From UMGS1370 sp963557065 (GTDB lineage Bacteria > Bacillota > Clostridia > Lachnospirales > Lachnospiraceae): DNA of 7,354 nt. Position numbers and translations under genes: made by a program. How positions within the stretch are numbered: the first letter of the stretch is position 1; each line of letters opens with the position of its first letter. Positions 1 to 5,597 of the stretch are shown here, piece by piece. The stretch lies in the NCBI GenBank assembly GCA_963557065.1, contig CAUWCT010000093.1:1-7354 (forward strand). Direction: 5' to 3'. The notes under the pieces were generated by a model. That model was not told the DNA's origin and made no database searches. It worked only from the letters and a program-made list of their open reading frames with translations.

Positions 1-63
1 GGAAAGACACATCAAAATCTTTTTCAAAAGGTTCTTGACATATCACCAGAATGCTGTTTTGAG

Positions 64-966
64 CTACAGCGTATTATATAGTTTCATAATCTCTTCTCTG
101 GTCCCCAAACCTTCGGAAAAAGCAGTGGCTCCGCCTGCTGCAGTTCCCAGCTTTAATGCATATTCATAGTCTCCGGTATTCAGATAACCGGCCAAAAATC
201 CAGCTACCATAGAATCTCCGGCTCCTACGGAATTTTTTACAGTTCCCCTGGCAACATCCTGCTGATATACCGTTCCATCTTCCGTTATTAAGAGAGCTCC
301 ATCCCCTGCCATAGAAACCAGGACGTTTCTGGCTCCCATATCCTGAAGGCGTTTTGCATATTCTTCGATTTCTTTCTTATTATGAAGCGTTACGCCAAAC
401 ATATCTTCCAGTTCGTGATTATTGGGTTTTATCAGAAATGGATGATACTTTAATACATTGAAAAGAAGTTCTTTTTCTGCATCCACTGCTATCCGGATCT
501 CTTTTTCTTCCAGCCTGGCCATAATTTTCTCATAGATCCGGTCATCCATAGAGGAGGGAATACTGCCGGAAAGCACCAGTACGTCACCTTTTTGCAATTT
601 GTCCAGTTTTAAAAACAACTCGTCTGTATCGTCCTGGGTAATAACCGGTCCCATACCGTTAATTTCGCTTTCCTCATTGGATTTTAACTTCACATTAATC
701 CGCGACATTCCTTCTTTTACCCGGATAAAATCCGAAGAAAATCCCATTTTTTTGACACCGCGCTCAATTTCATCTCCGGTAAATCCTGCTATAAATCCCA
801 GCGCCGTAGTTTCCAGTCCCAGATTTTCCAAAATTCCAGCTACGTTAATTCCTTTTCCGCCGTAAAAAATCTGTTCACTATAAGTGCGGTTCACAGTTCC
901 TGCAGTAAAATCCTTTACTCTTACCACATAATCCAACGCCGGATTAAAGGTTACTGTGTAAATCAC
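64..966 (-). CDS. fruK: 1-phosphofructokinase, PfkB family
   Basis: Cytoplasmic sugar-phosphate kinase; by family it phosphorylates fructose 1-phosphate to fructose 1,6-bisphosphate with ATP. The start IYTVTFNPALDYVV is the usual one for this family. Counting from the GTG start (300 aa), the first PfkB signature GGKGINVA lies near residues 36-43, the KPNNHELE segment near 180-187, and the ATP/catalytic signature NSVGAGDSMVAGF near 245-257 with the catalytic Asp near 251. Length is normal. An ATG three codons upstream (973-975) also gives an open frame, but AAAGGG abuts it directly and sits 9 bases from the GTG, so GTG at 964-966 is preferred. It lies downstream of an RpiR-type regulator on the same strand and has its own promoter. 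No PTS gene is visible, so the substrate is assigned by family only; tagatose-6-phosphate kinase is the main alternative. Confidence 0.9.
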   Translation of the reverse strand: MIYTVTFNPALDYVVRVKDFTAGTVNRTYSEQIFYGGKGINVAGILENLGLETTALGFIAGFTGDEIERGVKKMGFSSDFIRVKEGMSRINVKLKSNEESEINGMGPVITQDDTDELFLKLDKLQKGDVLVLSGSIPSSMDDRIYEKIMARLEEKEIRIAVDAEKELLFNVLKYHPFLIKPNNHELEDMFGVTLHNKKEIEEYAKRLQDMGARNVLVSMAGDGALLITEDGTVYQQDVARGTVKNSVGAGDSMVAGFLAGYLNTGDYEYALKLGTAAGGATAFSEGLGTREEIMKLYNTL

Positions 967-975
967 TCCTATCAT

Positions 976-981
976 CCCTTT
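976..981 (-). promoter_or_regulatory. Ribosome binding site that decides the kinase start
   Basis: AAAGGG on the minus strand touches the upstream ATG (973-975), leaving it no spacer, but is 9 bases from the GTG at 964-966. This spacing supports GTG initiation and the conserved N-terminus IYTVTFNP directly after the start residue. Confidence 0.7.
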
Positions 982-991
982 CGTAAATTAT

Positions 992-1004
992 GAAATTTAT
1001 TTTC
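992..1004 (-). promoter_or_regulatory. Candidate operator copy 1, GAAA-N5-TTTC
   Basis: The minus strand reads GAAAATAAATTTC, an imperfect dyad lying just downstream of the expected transcription start of the kinase gene. A near-identical copy lies at 1060-1072. Repressor sites in this position are common, and the neighbouring RpiR-type regulator is the natural candidate to bind. The region is AT-rich, so chance similarity is possible. Confidence 0.4.
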
Positions 1005-1017
1005 TTCATCTGTCCCA

Positions 1018-1046
1018 ATCATAGCACGATTGTTTTATTTCGTCAA
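1018..1046 (-). promoter_or_regulatory. Sigma-A-type promoter of the 1-phosphofructokinase gene
   Basis: On the minus strand, TTGACG (1041-1046) is separated by exactly 17 bases from TATGAT (1018-1023). Each box is one base from consensus. Transcription should start near 1011, giving a leader of about 45 bases before the GTG start. The kinase can therefore be transcribed separately from the upstream regulator gene. Confidence 0.8.
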
Positions 1047-1059
1047 TATAATTTTTAAA

Positions 1060-1072
1060 GAAATTTTATTTC
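1060..1072 (-). promoter_or_regulatory. Candidate operator copy 2, GAAA-N5-TTTC, overlapping a weak hairpin
   Basis: The minus strand reads GAAATAAAATTTC, a dyad with 5-base arms directly after the regulator stop codon and upstream of the kinase -35 box. Including flanking bases (1058-1074) it forms a 7-bp AT-only stem with a 3-base loop, so it could be a weak terminator of the regulator gene instead of, or as well as, an operator. Its match to 992-1004 favours a protein-binding role. Confidence 0.4.
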
Positions 1073-1927
1073 TTATACCTGTTTATCTGGCCGGATAGCA
1101 TTTTCGTGACGCCGGATATGGGCCGGCGCATTCTTTTTGCTTACAAACAGCAGAAGATACAGGGTTTCAATCACTAACATGGCAGGAATTCTGGAAAACC
1201 AGAACTCGCCGGTCAGAAGTTTTTCCCTGGTAGCCGTAATAATCCGGTAGTCGCTGGTTAATGCTAACGGAGAGGATGCGTTGTTGGTAATCACAATGAC
1301 CCTGGCTCCATTTTCATGGGCGCCTTCTGCCAGTGTCAGAAGCCGTCTTGACATACCCGAATTTGAAATAATCAGCACAACGTCCTGCGGCCCCAGATTA
1401 TAGGTATAGGCCATCTGTGCCTCCCAGATCGAACTGCAGGATGCGCTGATTCCCAGCTGATTGAACTTAAAAGCGCCGTCCATGGCTACTGGTATGGTAT
1501 TTCCGACTGCTGCAAACTGGATGGTACGGGCGCTTTCCAATATCTTTAAAATCGTCTCTAAATTGTCTGGTTCCAGCATCCCGATGGTTCCGGTCATTTC
1601 CGCTATTTTATTCGCTAAAATGTTCTGCAGGGCCTGTGGGAGATTTCCTCTGTCAATTTCATTGGAAACCTGGAGACTATCCCTCTCTTCTTCCATAATT
1701 TCTTTTGCTAACGCCATCTTCAGGTTCTGATACCCTTTAAATCCACAGCGGCGGCAGAATCGGGAAACCGTAGCATCGCTGGTTTTGCTGGCTTTCGCCA
1801 GTTCTGCAACCGTCATCTCCACCGCTTCTTTTTTATGATTTAAAATGTAGTCTGCAATCTTCTTCTCTGCTTCAAAAAACTGCTCATAAGATGCGCAGAT
1901 AATATCCATAACGCTCCGATTACTCAT
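1073..1927 (-). CDS. RpiR/MurR-family transcriptional regulator (HTH + SIS)
   Basis: Cytoplasmic DNA-binding regulator that, by family, senses a phosphosugar. The N-terminal HTH_6 domain occupies about residues 5-75; TVAELAKASKTSDATVSRFC (39-58) covers the recognition helix region. The SIS domain spans about 110-255 and carries the phosphosugar loop ISNSGMSRR near 187-195. The length of 284 aa is typical. The open frame extends 18 codons upstream, but the ATG at 1925-1927 is chosen because AGAGGAGA lies 6 bases before it and the protein then starts at the usual place (MSNRSVMDII). It lies immediately upstream of a 1-phosphofructokinase gene, so it probably controls that gene and perhaps itself in response to a fructose- or hexose-derived phosphate. 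Whether it represses or activates cannot be read from the sequence. Confidence 0.92.
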   Translation of the reverse strand: MSNRSVMDIICASYEQFFEAEKKIADYILNHKKEAVEMTVAELAKASKTSDATVSRFCRRCGFKGYQNLKMALAKEIMEEERDSLQVSNEIDRGNLPQALQNILANKIAEMTGTIGMLEPDNLETILKILESARTIQFAAVGNTIPVAMDGAFKFNQLGISASCSSIWEAQMAYTYNLGPQDVVLIISNSGMSRRLLTLAEGAHENGARVIVITNNASSPLALTSDYRIITATREKLLTGEFWFSRIPAMLVIETLYLLLFVSKKNAPAHIRRHENAIRPDKQV

Positions 1928-1969
1928 TTCGCATTCTCCTCTTTTCATGTAATTTTTTTTCATACTTTT

Positions 1970-1998
1970 ATGGTAACACAAACCGTTTTTAAATTCCA
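1970..1998 (-). promoter_or_regulatory. Possible promoter of the RpiR-type regulator
   Basis: On the minus strand, TACCAT (1970-1975) is preceded by TGT, which makes an extended -10, and lies 17 bases after a poor -35 (TGGAAT, 1993-1998). It would diverge from the mgtE leader promoter, whose -35 box is only about 20 bases away. The -35 match is weak, so this is tentative. Confidence 0.35.
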
Positions 1999-2017
1999 GT
2001 TTTTTGCTGATTTTTTC

Positions 2018-2046
2018 TTGCCCCGTCTTTTGTTGTATGTTATAAT
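2018..2046 (+). promoter_or_regulatory. Strong extended -10 promoter of the mgtE operon leader
   Basis: TTGCCC (2018-2023), 17 bases, then a perfect TATAAT (2041-2046) preceded by TG one base upstream (TGTTATAAT). Transcription should start near 2052-2054. The first transcribed bases then form a 6-bp hairpin CCGAAA/TTTCGG (2054-2059 with 2064-2069), a possible 5'-end stabiliser. The leader from here to the mgtE start is about 315 bases. Confidence 0.8.
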
Positions 2047-2110
2047 AAGCAGGCCGAAAACTGTTTCGGGTATTCTTTTCATTATCGTTTTAGTAAAGTG
2101 AGGTGACATT

Positions 2111-2195
2111 ATGGACGGCAGTAGTTGTAGTCGAAGTAACGGCAGGGGTTTCCTGCGGAATCAAATGACATACGGCCAAAAACCGTCCATTTTTT
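2111..2195 (+). terminator. Leader terminator 1 whose 5' arm is the leader-peptide start codon
   Basis: ATGGACGG (2111-2118) is perfectly complementary to CCGTCCAT (2183-2190), which runs into six T residues (2190-2195). The loop of 64 bases holds a small hairpin GCAGG/CCTGC (2142-2146 with 2152-2156). The outer stem would end transcription before mgtE and also hide the leader ATG. The long loop makes it slower to form than a simple terminator. Confidence 0.65.
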
Positions 2196-2197
2196 GA
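2111..2197 (+). CDS. Putative 28-residue leader peptide of the mgtE operon
   Basis: A small ORF in the mgtE leader starting MDGSSCSRSNGRGF and ending in a Phe codon followed by TGA. Its initiation signal is strong: GAGGTGA (2100-2106) matches the 3' end of 16S rRNA and is correctly spaced from ATG. Bases 1-8 of the ORF are the 5' arm of an intrinsic terminator, and the stop codon sits at the end of that terminator's T-tract, so translation and termination must interfere. Codons 4, 5, 7 and 9 are all AGT (Ser), with CGA (Arg) at 8. I recognise no family. The protein is inferred only from the signals and from its position; a fortuitous short ORF inside a structured RNA is the alternative. Confidence 0.6.
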   Translation: MDGSSCSRSNGRGFLRNQMTYGQKPSIF

Positions 2198-2201
2198 TTC
2201 C
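2157..2201 (+). promoter_or_regulatory. Competing antiterminator hairpin
   Basis: GGAATCAAA (2157-2165) is perfectly complementary to TTTGATTCC (2193-2201), 9 bp, enclosing a small ACGG/CCGT stem (2172-2175 with 2183-2186). It uses part of the T-tract and the 3' arm of terminator 1 and interleaves with the terminator 1 stem, so the two folds exclude each other. A ribosome paused early in the leader ORF would mask 2111-2118 and leave this hairpin free to form. That consequence is inferred. Confidence 0.55.
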
Positions 2202-2219
2202 CGCTTTTGATTTTATTTG

Positions 2220-2301
2220 AAAACCACTGTCTGTTTCGAACGCTGCGCTGCATCATCAGACAAGCGCGGTACCTGTGCAGGAAACCGTCAGTGGTTTTTT
2301 T
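2220..2301 (+). terminator. Leader terminator 2, long-range stem closing a branched element
   Basis: AAAACCACTG (2220-2229) pairs perfectly with CAGTGGTTTT (2289-2298), followed by T to position 2301 (seven T from 2295). The 59-base interior can form TCTG/CAGA (2230-2233 with 2257-2260) and a hairpin CGGT-A-CCTG-TG-CAGG-AA-ACCG (2267-2287), giving a three-way junction. A second terminator only about 25 bases after the first, and before mgtE, suggests a second checkpoint. A ligand-binding element is possible; I do not recognise one. Confidence 0.65.
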
Positions 2302-2369
2302 ATGCCCTTTTCCTGCATTCGTCCGTCTGTCTGAACTTCAACAACCAGAATGAACAGGAGGAACAGACA
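2228..2369 (+). promoter_or_regulatory. Alternating TGTCTG/CAGACA segments ending on the mgtE start codon
   Basis: Four 6-base segments alternate: TGTCTG 2228-2233, CAGACA 2257-2262, TGTCTG 2328-2333, CAGACA 2364-2369. Pairing 1:2 plus 3:4 would enclose the mgtE Shine-Dalgarno AGGAGG (2356-2361) and cover the A of its ATG. Pairing 2:3 would free them. The complementarity is exact; regulatory use is inferred. Confidence 0.4.
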
Positions 2370-3787
2370 TGAAAAAAAATAATGAACTGTTTAATGAAAA
2401 CGCCGTATTGGCGCTGCATCCAGACTATAAGGCAGAGATCGCCAGGATTGTCCGCAGCAATCTGGCGCCCAGGGCAAAGCAGGAACAGCTGTCAGATTAC
2501 CATGAAAATGACATTGCCGCTGCCTTAGATTTATTAAATAAAGAAGAACGCATACGGCTCTATCATCTTTTAGATACGGAGACGGCAGCCAATGTGCTGG
2601 AATATTCTGACAACCGGAACCTCTATCTCAATGAACTCAGTATCCGACAGCGGATTCCGGTCCTCCAGCAGCTGGAGATTGCATCTGTAACCGATTATCT
2701 GGAACGATTGGAAAAACCAGAGCGCAGCACGCTTCTGGATTTAATCGATGAGGATACCAGAAGGGAAATTTCCCTCCTGAATTCCTTTAATGAAGAAGAA
2801 ATCGGAAGCAAAATGAGTACAAATTACATTGCATTCCAGGATGATACCAGCATTTCCCAGGCTATGAGCGAGCTGATCCAGCAGGCGGCAGAGCACGACA
2901 ATATCTCAACCCTTTATGTCATTGACAAATGCGGAACCTATCTGGGCGCTATTCACTTAAAAGACCTGATTATTGCCCGTAAAGATACGGATCTTAGTTC
3001 TATTACGATGACCTCTTATCCTTATGTATATGCCAACGAACAGATCGAAGATTGTATCAGCCGCATTGTGGGTTACTCGGAGGACTCCATACCGGTTCTG
3101 GATTCAGACAATAAGCTTCAGGGCGTGCTCATTTCCCAGGATATTACAGAACTTGTTGATGAAGAAATGGGCGACGACTATGCCAAACTTGCCGGTCTGG
3201 CGTCGGAAGAAGATTTAAATGAACCGTTGAGGCAGAGCATCAAAAAACGGCTTCCCTGGCTGGTTATCCTGCTGGGGCTTGGGCTCATCGTATCCAGCGT
3301 AGTAGGTATTTTTGAAGGTGTTATTGCCAGCCTTCCGCTTATTATCGCGTTTCAGTCCCTGGTTCTGGACATGGCCGGCAATGTCGGCACCCAGTCTCTT
3401 GCGGTTACCATCCGCGTATTAATGGACGAAAACATCAACAGCAGACAGCAGCTCCGGCTTATAGGAAAAGAGGCACGCGTAGGACTGGTAAACGGAATGA
3501 TTTTGGGATTGTTATCCTTTGTGTTTATTGGACTGTATTTAACAGTATTGAAAGGCCAAACTGCAATTTTATCTTTTTCCGTATCCTTCTGCACCGGACT
3601 CGCCCTGCTTGCCGCCATGCTTTTATCCAGTCTTTCCGGAACTGTGGTTCCTCTTATATTTAAAAAAGTGAACATTGATCCGGCAGTTGCCTCCGGTCCA
3701 TTGATCACTACGATCAATGATTTAGTAGCCGTTGTCTCCTATTACGGACTGGCCTGGCTTTTGCTGATTCACACACTGCACCTGTAA
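2369..3787 (+). CDS. mgtE: MgtE-family magnesium transporter
   Basis: Inner-membrane, dimeric Mg2+ channel/transporter of 472 aa, close to the family length. In order: the cytoplasmic MgtE N-domain (about 35-140), a CBS pair (about 149-205 and 212-265) that by family closes the pore when Mg2+ is bound, a connecting helix (YAKLAGLASEEDLNEPLRQ, 271-289), and a five-helix membrane domain from about 296. Family signatures are present: GNVGTQSLAVTIR (337-349) and DPAVASGPLITTINDLVAV (437-455), whose Asp near 451 corresponds to the pore Mg2+-binding Asp. AGGAGG lies 7 bases before the ATG. It is the first gene of an operon with a K+/H+ antiporter and is preceded by a leader with two terminators, so expression is likely controlled by attenuation. 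Nothing in the protein looks damaged. Confidence 0.96.
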   Translation: MKKNNELFNENAVLALHPDYKAEIARIVRSNLAPRAKQEQLSDYHENDIAAALDLLNKEERIRLYHLLDTETAANVLEYSDNRNLYLNELSIRQRIPVLQQLEIASVTDYLERLEKPERSTLLDLIDEDTRREISLLNSFNEEEIGSKMSTNYIAFQDDTSISQAMSELIQQAAEHDNISTLYVIDKCGTYLGAIHLKDLIIARKDTDLSSITMTSYPYVYANEQIEDCISRIVGYSEDSIPVLDSDNKLQGVLISQDITELVDEEMGDDYAKLAGLASEEDLNEPLRQSIKKRLPWLVILLGLGLIVSSVVGIFEGVIASLPLIIAFQSLVLDMAGNVGTQSLAVTIRVLMDENINSRQQLRLIGKEARVGLVNGMILGLLSFVFIGLYLTVLKGQTAILSFSVSFCTGLALLAAMLLSSLSGTVVPLIFKKVNIDPAVASGPLITTINDLVAVVSYYGLAWLLLIHTLHL

Positions 3788-3797
3788 GGAGGACTTT

Positions 3798-5411
3798 ATG
3801 AATTCTCTTTTGCTTCTCTGCGCTTTTGCCATATTTGCCTGCATTGCCGGAAGCCGCCTGTCCCGCCGTCTGGGCATCCCCACTCTGTTTATCTTTATTG
3901 CTTTGGGGATGTTGTTTGGATCTGATGGTATTTTTAAAATCGAATTCGCCGATTATCATTTAGCAGAGCAAATTTGCTCTGCTGCTCTGATAATCATTAT
4001 GTTCTATGGCGGCTTTGGCACAAACTGGAATGCTGCCCGCCCAGTTGCTCTTCCTTCTGTCCTTTTAAGTACGCTGGGCGTCTTGATTACCGCTGGACTT
4101 ACTGGCCTCTTTTGCTATTTTGCTTTAAATCTTCCCTTACTGGAAGGCCTTCTCATTGGAGCCGTTTTGGGCTCCACTGATGCTGCCTCTGTATTTTCCA
4201 TTCTGCGATCCAAACAGCTTAATTTAAAATACGGCACCGCATCCATGCTGGAAATCGAAAGCGGGAGTAATGACCCGTTTGCCTATATGCTGACCATGAT
4301 CATTCTCTCTGCCATGGGAGGGGCGCTATCTCCAACCCAAATTATCAGCACTATATTTTCCCAAATCTTTGTAGGGCTTGCTGCCGGCGTTCTCATTGCA
4401 TGGACAGCGGGAATCATTATGAAACAGGTACATTTTGGGGAAAACGGACTGGATTCCATCTTTCTGACAGGAACCGCCCTGGCTTCTTATGCAATTCCGT
4501 CTCTGCTTGGGGGAAATGGCTATCTCAGCGCTTATTTAGCCGGAATCCTTTTAGGCAATAACCCGGATATTCCAGGGAAAAAAGGGCTGGTCAATTTTTT
4601 TGATGCCTTAAATGGAATGATGCAGATGTTGATTTTCTTTCTTTTAGGGCTTTTAGTTTTTCCCTCCCAACTGGGAACCTATTTTCTCCCCGCTCTAATG
4701 ACCGCCCTGTTTTTAAGCTTTATTGCGCGTCCCGCTGCCGTATTTCTTTTGCTGTCGCCTTTTAAAACTCCATTTTGCCAGAAGCTTTTAGTTTCCTGGA
4801 CTGGGCTTAGAGGCGCTGCTTCCATTGTTTTTGCTATTACAGCCGCTGTATCTCCAAATTACGGCAGCGACACTGTCTTTCACATTGTATTTTGCGTTGT
4901 TTTGTTATCTATTTTGCTTCAGGGAAGTCTCCTTCCCTTTGCAGCAGCCAAAACCTCTATGCTGGACGAAAATGAAAACGTACTGAAAACTTTTACCGAC
5001 TATTCGGAAGAAACGGGAGTTCAATTTATCAGTCTGGAACTTGGATCGGATCACCCCTGGATTAACTGCAGGATTCAGGATGTCTCCATGGTTCCCGGCC
5101 TTTTAATCGCCGCTGTTTTACGGGATCACACTGCCATCATGCCCAAAGGCAGCACCTGCCTAAAAGCCGGGGATTCTCTTATTGTTGCTGCTAAAGAATA
5201 CAAGGGAAACGCAGACCTAGAACTCAGCGAATTAGAAGTGACGGCTGGCAGCCATTTGATTGGAATGAAACTAAAAGAAGCCGACATAAGAAAAAACTCT
5301 CTGGTTGTTTTAATCCAAAGGCAAAACAGCGAACTCATTCCAGACGGCGATACAATCCTCCGCACTGGCGACATATTGGTGCTGTACAACTCCCATGCCG
5401 GTTGTATATGA
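3798..5411 (+). CDS. nhaP2: K+/H+ (cation/proton) antiporter, NhaP2/CvrA type, with two RCK_C-like domains
   Basis: Membrane antiporter of the CPA family, 537 aa. Residues 1-385 are very hydrophobic, about 12 membrane helices, with family motifs RLSRRLGIPTLFIFIALGMLF (20-40), LGSTDAASVFSILR (124-137), ESGSNDPFAYM (154-164, the likely ion-binding Asn-Asp) and SWTGLRGAASIVFAI (333-347). The cytoplasmic tail has an RCK_C/TrkA_C-like domain (about 405-466) and a second similar block (about 478-530, GSHLIGMKLKEADI to GDTILRTGDILVLY). Such domains gate cation transport by binding small ligands, c-di-AMP in some Firmicute antiporters. It starts 10 bases after the mgtE stop, and AAGGAGG overlapping that stop serves as its ribosome site, so the two are co-transcribed and perhaps translationally coupled. 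K+ versus Na+ preference is not certain from sequence. Confidence 0.9.
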   Translation: MNSLLLLCAFAIFACIAGSRLSRRLGIPTLFIFIALGMLFGSDGIFKIEFADYHLAEQICSAALIIIMFYGGFGTNWNAARPVALPSVLLSTLGVLITAGLTGLFCYFALNLPLLEGLLIGAVLGSTDAASVFSILRSKQLNLKYGTASMLEIESGSNDPFAYMLTMIILSAMGGALSPTQIISTIFSQIFVGLAAGVLIAWTAGIIMKQVHFGENGLDSIFLTGTALASYAIPSLLGGNGYLSAYLAGILLGNNPDIPGKKGLVNFFDALNGMMQMLIFFLLGLLVFPSQLGTYFLPALMTALFLSFIARPAAVFLLLSPFKTPFCQKLLVSWTGLRGAASIVFAITAAVSPNYGSDTVFHIVFCVVLLSILLQGSLLPFAAAKTSMLDENENVLKTFTDYSEETGVQFISLELGSDHPWINCRIQDVSMVPGLLIAAVLRDHTAIMPKGSTCLKAGDSLIVAAKEYKGNADLELSELEVTAGSHLIGMKLKEADIRKNSLVVLIQRQNSELIPDGDTILRTGDILVLYNSHAGCI

Positions 5412-5417
5412 TCGGAG

Positions 5418-5440
5418 AAACAGGCATTTTTCGCCTGTTT
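5418..5440 (+). terminator. Probable terminator of the mgtE-antiporter operon
   Basis: AAACAGGC (5418-5425) and GCCTGTTT (5433-5440) form an 8-bp stem with a 7-base loop, starting 6 bases after the antiporter stop codon. Only three T residues belong to the 3' arm and ATAGGG follows, so it is a weak intrinsic terminator; the A/T arms make it roughly symmetric and possibly bidirectional. Confidence 0.55.
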
Positions 5441-5563
5441 ATAGGGGGGCAATGCTTTCTGGTACAACGAAATCTAAGTTTCTGCTATATTGACGTAGAA
5501 TAGTTGTTCCATATGCAGGGCGCAACAAAATCGAGCAGGGGAGATTATTTTCTCCCCTCTCAC

Positions 5564-5597
5564 ACCACCGTACATGCCGTTGGGCATAGAGCGGTTC
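5564..5597 (-). ncRNA. Degenerate group II intron domain V
   Basis: A 34-base hairpin on the minus strand, the canonical domain V length: lower stem from ACCGC paired with the terminal GGTGGT region, two-base bulge (GT), upper stem ATGCC/GGCAT and a four-base CAAC loop. Relative to the form I remember for this intron group (ACCGCC-GTA with TACGGTGGT), the lower stem has C opposite C at its ninth position and T opposite G next to it, so pairing is damaged. The comparison is from memory, not an alignment. Confidence 0.55.

Noticed and set aside
1..63. Minus-strand open frame after the kinase stop reading ILVICQEPFEKDF, possibly the start of another gene.
   Set aside because: About 20 codons only, no ribosome site, no clear start codon and no family recognised; it reaches the window edge, so it can be neither supported nor excluded.
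35..63. TTGACA on the plus strand at 35-40 as a promoter.
   Set aside because: No acceptable -10 box at 16-18 bases and no plus-strand gene downstream.
599..865. Plus-strand open frame within the kinase gene.
   Set aside because: Antisense shadow of a well-supported gene, no ribosome site or family features.
2040..2368. M-box (ykoK) Mg2+ riboswitch upstream of mgtE.
   Set aside because: Expected from gene context, and GTGAGGTGA slightly recalls its 5' end, but the conserved internal segments and the terminal CAUACAGUGCU-like segment are absent as far as I can see. A covariance scan would settle it.
2217..2372. A 51-codon TTG-start frame overlapping the mgtE start by ATGA.
   Set aside because: No ribosome site before the TTG, it passes through terminator 2, and it has no recognisable protein character; the open frame is probably incidental.
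3352..3717. Minus-strand 121-codon frame inside mgtE, and similar antisense or out-of-frame frames inside the antiporter (3714-3959, 3974-4180, 5126-5467).
   Set aside because: Shadows of strongly supported coding regions.
5418..5530. Class C group II intron insertion next to a terminator.
   Set aside because: Such introns have the terminator on the 5' exon side. Here the hairpin is on the 3' side in intron sense, so the site preference is not supported.
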